Below, piece after piece: positions 55,062 to 64,000 of a DNA stretch of 64,000 nt. A program made the translations under genes and the position numbers. Every line of letters begins with the position of its first letter. The first letter of the stretch is position 1. This stretch comes from Kitagawia praeruptora (lineage: Eukaryota > Streptophyta > Magnoliopsida > Apiales > Apiaceae). The notes beneath the pieces are model-generated. The model saw only the letters and a program-made list of their open reading frames with translations, searched no databases and was not told the DNA's origin. The stretch spans positions 155,583,501 through 155,647,500 of the forward strand of contig CM075354.1 of NCBI GenBank assembly GCA_037693485.1. The letters are read 5' to 3'.

Positions 55062-55507
55062 TTTGTTATATTATTTCGTGCGTTTACGTATTAAAGATGT
55101 GATTGATGAGTTTTATGATAGTTAATGTTAATACAAGTTTATATTATATATACTTATATATTCACATGAAGGTTTTTTTTTGTATTGTGATATTTTTTTA
55201 TAACATTTAATGCGTAAATAATAATCACAGTAAATCTAAAAACGATTAATAAGATATGGTATATGTTAGTGAATATTATAGTACATTATTACATATCCAC
55301 AAAAATTTATATATGTATGTATTTATGTTTGTACATGTGTATCTATGTATAAATATGCATATTAATTATACAATAATTAATAGATTACAAATAATGAAAT
55401 ATTAATAGATTATACAACATAAATGTATGTATGTATGTATGTATGTATGTATGTATATATGTATGTATGTATGTGTATGTATGTATGTCTGCTATGTAGT
55501 ATGTAAT
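55011..55507. repeat. microsatellites and duplication junction region
   Basis: GT repeats at about 55027-55058 and ATGT repeats at about 55421-55490. 55265-55345 is a diverged partial copy of the first bases of the duplicated block (ATTATAGTACATTATTACAT). The block itself starts at 55508. Confidence 0.8.
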
Positions 55508-56134
55508 ATAATATTATAGTATATTATATATCTACAAAAATTTATATATATATATATATGTATTTATGTTTGTACATGTGTATGTATGTATATAATATGC
55601 ATAATATTGTCTAATGACGATCGATATATCGACTATCGAGGAGTACTTTATTTTGACGGATCAAATTCGAATCAACTGGATAGTAAATTATGTTTTGATT
55701 TTGTCATGATTATAAGAGATCGTTTGGAATGGCTTAAAATAAGTTAATTTTGATTTAATAGAGGTGTTTTTAACTTAAAAGAAAAAGTAAAATTGTTTAT
55801 TTTAAGTTGAATAAATGTGTATTATGTGTTTGGGTAATTTTACTTAAAGTTAAATGAGAGTTTAATAATTTTGACTTAAAGTGAAATTTGACTTAAAAAA
55901 ATTTTAAATTCATAATATTTAAACTTTACAAGAATCATAAAAAAAAAAACTCAATAAGTCATAAGTCATAAGTCAAAGGTACATAAATGGAGCTTATGAC
56001 TTTAAACAGTTTTTTAACTTAAAGCCGGTTTAAAACCACAATACATAAATAAACAGACCAAAAATGACTTAAATCCATTTTTAGCTTTAAGCCAAGTTTG
56101 CCAAACAGGCTCTAAGTTATAAGTTGATAAGTAA

Positions 56135-58701
56135 CTAGCATGATAGCCCGTGCAATGCACGGGCCACATGTTAATTCATAATTTTTTTTTCAAATCATTG
56201 CGATAGAATCCGTCATTTCATGTCAGCTTCACGTGTTTCGGTCTATCTAAGATCAGCGGTTGGTCGTGTTTTAATTTTAAAATATTGGAATGCTCTAAAT
56301 TCTTAGAAGCATATTTATAGCGATGCTTGTTCAATGTGTGAATGATGACAGATAAAAATGGTAGATAAGAGTTAATCGTTAGATTTCATGTATTACCATA
56401 AGAATAGTGTGTGCATAGTTTATTTTCAACATGTATCCAAAAAAAAAAACTACCACGATAATAGTATGTCATATAGTTTGTTTCTCATTGCAATATTACG
56501 ATCTACACGAATCAACTCCCGGTTTCGATTCCGAAATAAGTCAAAATACTCTAATCCCAAATGCAAAAATTTGAGTAGTGTTCAAGTCCATGACAGACCC
56601 CCAAAAGAACATGATTTATTGGTTCAATTGGTTGTAGTATTTTACCTTATATACTGAATCAAAGTCTCCACTCTCCTCGATATGGGACTGTGATGTTACA
56701 TATTAATTTAGTCTTAATTTTCACTTATAAGTATGATTTGAAATGTAACAATTTTCTTTTGTGCCTACTTGAAGGCAAAAATAGAGACTAAGTGTAATTC
56801 GATTATATAAGTACAAGAACGATTTTAAAATTATTGAATAATTAACTCATTTTAAAAATATATAACTAAATAGGTGCTTTCTTTGTAATTGACGTTGCTT
56901 TAGAAATTAATTATCCTCTAATTTATAAATATACTAAGATAGTTTGCATTATATTAAACTTATAGAGTTTGTCATTTAAGAAATTTATATTCGAACACAA
57001 TATCATATATCTATATTATCTATACTATTATGTTAAAGACGAATTTAAGATAAACCGTTAATCAGTACAATGAACTTAAACTTTTTTACATCTTAGCCCC
57101 ACATTTTTAACTATTTTGAATCTTAGGCATAACATTTTTAATAGATCTATTACCATTTTTACTAATCTTACCACCTTATATGCTCATATTTATTCCAACT
57201 AATTATCGGTCTCTGACCTCATCACTTCGAGCTCTTTTTGACCACTCTCTGGCCATCTGACTACCTTTCAGATCTGCCTATCCCTCCGACGACATGATAT
57301 ATGTGCATTCATCTTTCCCCTAACCACCTCTTTTTCATCTTCGACGATCTTAAATTTGCCCCCATCTTTACTTCATTCTCTTCCCTCCGACCACATCATA
57401 TATGTGCATTCATCTTCTTCCTGACCACCTCTGTTTCATCTTTGATGATTTTAAATTTGCTTATCATTCCTTCCTCCGATCATCTATTATTCATATTTGA
57501 TGTAACTTCTATTCGACTTACATTTCCAAAATTTCTTAGATTTGATTGCTTTTGTAGAGTTGTGATTATGACAATAATGGTGAATACGAGACAATATAGA
57601 TGGAAGGGTGTGCTAATAATTTTATACATTAGTGATTTATGAGACTGTCGACACTCAAATTTATGACAACACAACCTCTTCAGATTTGATTATTTCTTTG
57701 AATTTTGGGTTCAGAAAATTTGGTATTTGTGTAAAAATATTCGTAATTTGCATTAAAAATTTGGATATTATAGATGAACTTCGGTAAATCAGTGGTTAGC
57801 TATACTATGATGATGGCAACATCTTAATTTTTACTGATTATGGTATAATTTTTGTGATTCATGATAGTGGTGGTATTGATAATTTGATATTACACTTTTA
57901 TAAAAGGAATATATGTTTGCATGAATATTTAAATTATTGTGATTTGGATTGCAATTTGAATTAATTTTTACATATACTAAAAGGCACTTTTGTAAGAATG
58001 ATATTTTTTTTGTAAATATAATTATTTTAATAGTCTCAAGATTTGATTAATTGAATATTATAACTTTTGTAATTATGTAAAAGCTAGTATCTTATTTGTT
58101 AAATAAAGTCCCTATAATTTTTTTATAGTCTTTACAATCATCTTTTTAATATTGTAATATAATTCAGTTATTTATTTTTATTTAATAAATTAATTCGATA
58201 ATGATGTAGATTTGAAATCTTAAATTTGAAATATTTCTGATTTTCTTTCAATTATATATTTTATCTAATTATTTCAAATTCTAACTAAATCTATAAATCA
58301 AATATAAAACGTTATATAAATATTAACTAAATTTATTCACTTTATCTATTTTCTTCGTATACATAAATCATTATCATTATGTATTCTGATCATTTATATG
58401 ATATACATTTTTAATTATTAAAAGAAAGAATGTTCCTATAATTTATCCGAAATAAAAGTTAAAGTAGATATAATAAGGAGGCTATTTATGCATGTGGTGA
58501 ATGATTTGAAGATTAATGTATGAAGAGTTGTGTTGGTTCAATGGTTAAAGACATGATTATAAAATTTTCTACACAAGGAAGTCTTGGGTTCAATTCCCAT
58601 CAAAAACAATTTTTTTTTAACATTAATATAACTATAAGGGTATAAATGTAAATTACTAAATAGGTTTAAAAGCCATGTTCAGCTATAATAGATATAATAG
58701 A
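56135..58701 (-). mobile_element. non-autonomous Helitron
   Basis: The minus strand begins TCTATTATATCTATTATAGC and ends with the perfect hairpin GCCCGTGCATTGCACGGGC, then TATCATGCTAG. Host A and T flank it. Copy 1 has the uninterrupted site at 5778/5779. No RepHel. It contains a 100-bp tandem repeat (57285-57460: CATATATGTGCATTCATCTT twice) and a tRNA-like segment. An internal + strand Helitron 5' end, TCTATACTATTATGTTAAAG, lies at 57019. Confidence 0.93.
58530..58605 (+). other. tRNA-like segment in a Helitron
   Basis: Box A-like TGGTTCAATGGTTAAAG, followed by a box B-like GGGTTCAATTCCCATC. It lies about 100-170 bases from the right-hand end of the Helitron, much as the similar segment at 11118-11195 does. 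Confidence 0.45.
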
Positions 58702-59427
58702 TATTCATGATATTCATTTTTTTAAAAGATTTCAAAATTATCGAGAATCAGAAATCAGAAATTAGTACAATAAAGATCTTATCACTTGAACTGTTATATC
58801 CTATCAAACAACTTAAACCTTGACAAATGACAAGTGATTTTTTTAAATCAAATTTTCAGTAAAAAACATTATTTTATTTTTAATATATTTAAAGAATTAT
58901 TGATAACAAAATGATTTATCTATGGAGTTTCCATTGTGTACAGTTTTAAAAAATTATTGAAAAAGAAGTCCAAAAGTTTAACTAAACATCTTCCAATCAG
59001 AAAGAAGAACAGTAAAACCAAGTCAGAGATTCAAATAAAACGTGTTCACTAAATCAGAGAGCAGCTGTTTATGAGTTGTAACTAGTATAAGTCGGCGGTG
59101 ACAGACAGAAATTCCATTTGATCAGTATGTAATCGTCCTCGATCTCGTTTCTTTAATTTTATCAATTGGTTGACATTCAACAAGCCTGTTTCTTGAGTTG
59201 TAAGCCTTGATTGTTGATTAACAAGTTTTACTACTACGGAGTACTAAACTATTTTCGTATGGATGAGTTCCTAATCTAATGACAAAATTGAGATTGTATT
59301 GACGATATTCAGTTTCTTCCATATCATTTCGTTATCCCATCACATTGATTCCATCAAATAAAATTTTCAATTCGTACTGAATTATTATTTGTTAATAATA
59401 CACATGCCGACAGGCTTGTAGTTAATA

Positions 59428-59905
59428 GGGCTGTAAACGAGTCGAGCCGAGTTGAACACTAATCAGGCTCGGCTCGAGCTCGATTAAATAGTCCGGGCTC
59501 GAGCTCGACCGAGTCATCAATTTCAAGCTCGAAGTTCGGCTCGACATATATGTGATATGTTCGAGCTCGGCTCGAAAGCTCGAATCAATTTCACTAATTA
59601 TCAACAAAAGCTCGAATACCTTAAATTCGGCTCGAGCTCGACTCGATTAATATATAAAAATATTAAATATTACATAATAATATATAAATAACATAAAAAT
59701 AATATATAAATAATAAAATATATATAAGCTCGATCGATTAGGCTCGCGAGCCATACGAATCGAGTAATATGAAGCTCGACCTCGGCTCGATCAACTATTC
59801 GAATAGCTCGAGCTCGAGTTCGGCTCGATTATTATCGAACCGAATTCGAATATTTTACGAGCCGAGCTCGAGTAGCTCACGAACAGTTTGACTCATTTAC
59901 ACCCC
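59428..59905. mobile_element. MITE rich in GGCTCGAGCTCG
   Basis: The ends GGGCTGTAAACGAGTC and, inverted, GGGGTGTAAATGAGTC match. It is absent from copy 1 near 7390. The interior is a dense foldback of GCTCGAGCTCG units. Such ends are known from plant hAT-type MITEs. The 8-bp duplication is not clear here. Confidence 0.7.
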
Positions 59906-59973
59906 TTGTACATATATAAACGATTTTGGTGTCATATTTACGTACAAAATTTTGAAGACGATAAAATAAATTA

Positions 59974-60140
59974 GGGCTTGCTTTTCATGAGGTTACCTGA
60001 GGTGATTAAAAAAATAATACAAGAATAGGGTTATTTTTATAAATACAGGGGACGGGTTCAATTATTACAAAAATATCATCAAAAAATTATATTAAAATCT
60101 CAGGTAAGGCTCGTGAAATTACCTCAGGAACATTATTCTC
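59974..60140. mobile_element. short insertion with 9-bp duplication
   Basis: AATAAATTA flanks it on both sides; copy 1 has one copy near 7455. The inner ends share an inverted TGAGGTAA-type stretch (ATGAGGTTACCTGAGG versus ATTACCTCAGG). Mutator-like by duplication length. Confidence 0.7.
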
Positions 60141-60325
60141 AATAAATTAAGACCTTTATATTTTAGCTTAAAGAATGAACGTCAACATATAATTCTAGTT
60201 GACTACGATGGCCAATGGGTCTATAGCTTGTGTCACACGGTGTCAATCCTTTTCGTTGAAGTGATCGACTAACTAACTAACTAGAGAAGAGTTGGTGTGA
60301 TAGATAAATGGCCAGAAATAATTTG

Positions 60326-60532
60326 AGTAATGTTAGGAAATTAAATAAACTTTTCAAAAATTTGTCCAAAATGATGTTGCAAGTGGTGATGTGTTAAAAT
60401 GTGATGTTTTAATTGGTGGGATCAATGTGATTGCAGGGGCTTCATTTTATTTATTACGCCCATCTCATTTATTACCCCTACCATATCATTTTGGACAAAT
60501 TTTTGGGAAAAAATTTTGATTCCCCATTTTTC
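60326..60532. mobile_element. short MITE
   Basis: It is absent from copy 1 (near 7630). Inverted stretches AAATTTGTCCAAAATGAT and its complement, and ATTTG on both sides. Family not determined. Confidence 0.6.
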
Positions 60533-60897
60533 ATTTGTAAATTTCTCTTTGTAGCGAGCGAAAGTGAAAAATTTTGTTTACTCATAATTCAAAGAAATTT
60601 CAATTTTACATGTTTTTTTCGATTTTTTAATGGTTACATAAAAAAATTGACCAATTTCTGATTAAATATCAAAAATTATTAATTTTTATTTTATAAAATT
60701 AAAAATTATATCTTAATTTTTTTTCCCAATTATATTATATACATAAATTTATGTAAAATTTTGGTCAATTTGACCAATCAAAAATTAAAAGCAACATGCA
60801 TAATGGGACGAAGATAATAATAAATAGTACTTCCTTCCAATTTGTAATAATTAAATAAGTTTTAAGTACTGCTAAAACAGAACATATATATTAATAT

Positions 60898-61257
60898 AGA
60901 CCATTGTTCCATGGATAACCATCTTATGTGAAAAACCGTGAAGAACCACTTAAAATGCATTAAAATTGCTTTATATATAAGGGCTTCGCAGGGGCACCTT
61001 CACAAAAAAGTCTTATAATTTTATCATCTATCTATTTATAAAAAAAATTACAAAAAAAAGTTTTTTAAAAATTTTCAAAAAATGATGACGTGACAACAGT
61101 TTTTTAATTTTTTTTTTAATGAATGGATAGAGGGTAGAATTATAAGACTTTTTTGTGAAGGGACCCCGCTAGGGGTCTTATATAAAGGGCAATTTTAATG
61201 CATTTTAAGTTGTTCTCCACGATTTTCCACGTAAGATGATTCTCGATAGAGTGTGAC
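60898..61257. mobile_element. nested MITEs
   Basis: It is absent from copy 1 (near 8030). Outer inverted arms include AAAATGCATTAAAATTGC; inner arms include CACAAAAAAGTCTTATAATT. Similar in design to 54454-55010 (CCTTCACAAAAAA phrase in both). Confidence 0.65.
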
Positions 61258-61508
61258 TTTACTTATATATAACTTTATTCAATTAAATGGATGTCTGACT
61301 GTCTGTTTTAAAAAAATAAAAGAAAATTTAGTTGTGACATGGGATCTTGTGTGAATTATTTTTGTAATGAATAGATTCATACAAGAGAGACACAAACACA
61401 ATATCATATCACATCTTTGAATCCCCACAGATCGATCTTAGTTTGTGTACACAAACTGTCGGTACGAAATATGAATCTTAGAGTGGGGTTTTTCTTCAAG
61501 TTTCATAT

Positions 61509-61884
61509 CCAAGATTGTAAAAATCGAAACTTGGTTCGACTCGATTTTGTTGCGGAAAGACGAGTATTCGGAAATTCGAAAAGTACTTGGAATAAGTACT
61601 CGGAGAACAAATCGGATATTTTTTTAAAACAATTCTCATATATTAAATCCATTCATTCATTCATATTTTAATGTACATGTGTTAAAATTTAGAATTTAAT
61701 GGTAATATATATTTTATACATATACTAATAATAATTATTTAATAATATTAAAACCAATAGATAAACATTAAAAATACGAGTTAGTGTAATTCGATTTGAT
61801 TCCGAAACTCGGAACTCGAAACTCAGATCGGACGAGTGGTTAAAAATAAATACTATGCTAATTCGGCGATTTTTAGAACCCTGG
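61509..61884. mobile_element. hAT-like MITE
   Basis: The ends CCAAGATTGTAAAAATCG and, inverted, CCAGGGTTCTAAAAATCG match. The 8-bp flanks TTTCATAT and TTTCATCT differ at one base. The empty site in copy 1 is near 8288. Confidence 0.8.
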
Positions 61885-62769
61885 TTTCATCTCTTTATTT
61901 AATGCTTATTTAATTACAAGAATTTATTTGTTTGGTAATGTGGGGGACGGGGTACAAGTACAATCCACCCTATCATAAAAAAAAAAGTACGGAGTACATT
62001 TTAGATGGTTAATAATGTCAATTAATATTGATGAATTTCATAATCAAAAGATGAAATACCGTGAGATGTTACTACAATTTTTATGTATTCACTTTCTGTG
62101 TCATTGAATTAAATAAAGGGTTTTTTCAGAAATATCTAAAATTATAAATTTTTTAAACCTATTTTGTAAAAATACTAATTTTCAATTTTTTTTTTTAGAA
62201 AAATACAGTTTGCAATCATATTTATAAATGATATCAACCAACATCAATCACAATTAAAAATGCAACTTTGAAATTTTTGGTAATTGAAACCATTTTTGAT
62301 TGCATATTTGCATGATATATTGCTTAACAAATTGCATTTATTTAATTAAATGCAAACTTAAATGAAAACCAAAATCAATTCCAAATGCAATAAAAAAGGC
62401 AAAAATAACTTAATTATTTTTTTTAGAAAAACGTAAAAGCAAGTTAGATTTAGTTGCTTGCAAACCGTATTTTTGTAATTATTTTCAAAAAATAGTAAAA
62501 TAGTAAAATTGCAAATTTTTTTAAAAAATTTGCATTTTTTGATAAATTCTCAAAAAAGTACACTAATTAATAAACAATTTTGTTTACATGAGATAGTTTT
62601 TGTTAAATATTGACTTTACCGCCATTCACAATTGCTAACTTCATTTTCAATGAAAATTAGAGACATGCATGTGAGATATATAAATTTCTATATGCAGCGA
62701 ATTTAAAAATTCTGTAATACCTATTGCAATTAAGGAAACCTTTTTTACCCACCATTACATTTATAAATT

Positions 62770-62960
62770 GAAAAATGCTAGAGGTACCAAATTAGGTATC
62801 AAAAATTGTTACCAAATGACTTGTCATTATTGTGATTGTTTATCATTATAATGGGCCCGCCAGGGCCAACCAATTAAAACATCCCAATATGCCAAATATT
62901 TAATGTCATGTCATTTGGTGACAAATTTTGATACCCAATTTGGTACTTCTAACACTACTC
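62770..62960. mobile_element. Mutator-type MITE (GGCCCGCCAGGGCC family)
   Basis: A perfect 9-bp duplication TTATAAATT (62761-62769, 62961-62969). The ends GAAAAATGCTAGAGGTACC and, inverted, GAGTAGTGTTAGAAGTACC match. Copy 1 has the empty site near 11450. Confidence 0.9.
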
Positions 62961-63425
62961 TTATAAATTTTCATATTTAACACGTTACGCATGATAATAC
63001 CAACAAAATTCATTCACTGTATTATTCTAATCTTCTACATCATTTTAATTTTCTTTAGAAAGTGACCCTATTTGTCCTGGCTATAAACAAATCACTTTTA
63101 GTTCGTAAAAATGGAAAATCAGTAGGCTTTTCGTAAAGTGTAGTGATAATGTCTAGAAAAAGCGAAAAAAGAAAAACTATAAAGCGTGAGGGAAAAGTTT
63201 AAGCGAATTATTAACATAGCACAGAAACAAACAAAACAGACATGACAATCTGATAAGTTCTTAGCATCATAAATAGTAATATCATTTGCATGAAAGAAGC
63301 ATGACCAAGAACATTAAGTTTGCTGTTCTGTATGAAGGTACTTGATAGCAAAGATTATGGTACATACCCAAAGTCCAAAAAACTCAAAAACATTCGAAAT
63401 AGCACATAAAATGTTTTCCGTTTAA

Positions 63426-63658
63426 GGGTCCCGGTCTGGTGCAGACGTATGCTAGGTGTATGCTGTGTAAAACATACCGTAGAAATTTTCCGCGGTACGT
63501 GTATTGATGTGAAAACAGGGGGACATTTTCTGCGATACGGGGCACGTACCGCGGAAACTTTCCGCGGTTCGGTGAAATATTTTTTTTAAACCCCAACGGC
63601 TGGGAAACCGTATGCTCAGTAACAGTACTTTGCATACGTATGTACTGGACCATTTGCC
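63426..63658. mobile_element. Mutator-type foldback MITE, relative of 16326-16703
   Basis: The 9-bp duplication TCCGTTTAA flanks it (63417-63425, 63659-63667). It shares GGGTCCCGGTC, CCGCGGTACG and GCCG-type palindromes with the MITE in the CACTA element. The empty site in copy 1 is near 11900. Confidence 0.88.
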
Positions 63659-63667
63659 TCCGTTTAA

Positions 63668-64000
63668 TTAAGGATGACTAACATATTCGTACTCACAGAG
63701 TATTATAATTCAGTTGTTTTTGTGCTTCCTATATTAGGATCGAATCTATAATTTTTCCTATATTAGGATCGAATCTATAATTTTGGAATTGTAAACCCCT
63801 AGGATCCAATCTATGATCTTGAAATGATAAATCCCTAAATCACGATCCCACATGATAGGTTACGATAATTGTTACTTGCGAACACAAACGAAACCCCTAG
63901 GATTAATCTCACTATATATCAAGTACAATCATTTTTTTTTTGCCCCCTTCTTTTTCTTCTTCTGCCTCCTTCTTCTTCACAGCTTTTGCCGGAGTTTGTC
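63668..64000. other. end of duplicate copy 2 and new sequence
   Basis: It matches copy 1 to 63930. Then the sequence changes to a CT-rich run (TTTTGCCCCCTTCTTTTTCT), which could be a new insertion, the block end, or the leader of something beyond the window. TATTAGGATCGAATCTATAA is doubled near 63735. Confidence 0.5.

Larger units (their letters stand above)
55508..63930. repeat. large duplicated block, copy 2
   Basis: Same order and orientation as 5163-12135, offset about 50345 bp at the start. Private insertions are 56135-58701, 59428-59905, 59974-60140, 60326-60532, 60898-61257, 61509-61884, 62770-62960 and 63426-63658. It lacks those of copy 1. The match ends at AAGTACAATC. Whether it resumes beyond the window is unknown. 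Confidence 0.9.

Noticed and set aside
57301..57642. 113-codon frame in the Helitron
   Set aside because: Produced by a 100-bp tandem repeat; no protein family recognised.
59422..59607. Minus-strand frame with LELEPSLISVQLGS-like text
   Set aside because: Translation of CTCGAGCTCG repeats in a MITE.

Overview
The window is AT-rich nuclear DNA of a flowering plant, most likely a eudicot. The evidence is plant-type spliced genes with GT-AG introns, plant LINE, Copia, CACTA, Helitron, Stowaway and Harbinger-type elements, and a plant-specific cysteine-rich receptor-like kinase. The species cannot be fixed from the sequence alone. Only one host gene looks intact: an 8-exon DUF26 (Gnk2) receptor-like kinase at 18832-22244 (+). 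Almost everything else is transposable elements, their nests, and fragments of host genes.

Layout. 1-4577: primer-binding site and 5' LTR of a minus-strand LTR element with a minisatellite in U3, inserted into an unidentified minus-strand coding remnant; then a probable solo LTR and a 5'-truncated RTE-type LINE tail. 5163-12135: copy 1 of a large duplicated block carrying several MITEs and a 2 kb Helitron. 14026-18132: a non-autonomous CACTA element that holds two correctly spaced exons of the ferredoxin-thioredoxin reductase catalytic subunit and a nested Mutator-type foldback MITE. 18133-22332: W-box-containing upstream region and the CRK gene. 22333-26098: Helitrons nested in a Harbinger-type MITE and in each other. 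26314-48638: a 5.4 kb L1-type LINE (minus strand, 16-bp target duplication on both sides) split by three LTR retrotransposons, each with a perfect 5-bp target duplication. 48767-53739: MITEs, a + strand Helitron with internal tandem duplications, and a fragment of an API5-like gene. 54454-55010: a nested foldback element. 55508-63930: copy 2 of the duplicated block in the same orientation, with its own private set of insertions.

Two points deserve most attention. First, the 3.4 kb LTR element at 44281-47686 has LTRs that look identical and one 884-codon reading frame that starts inside the 5' LTR, reads straight through the primer-binding site and fills the internal region. Only a short gag-like part of it resembles anything I know. 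Second, the two copies of the duplicated block lie about 50.3 kb apart in direct orientation, so many insertions in one copy can be checked against an empty site in the other. This validates Helitrons, Stowaways, Harbinger-type and Mutator-type MITEs directly, and suggests a tandem duplication whose second CRK gene would lie beyond the window.

Boundaries were read by eye. Element family names rest on terminal motifs and target duplications. No alignment or database search was run.
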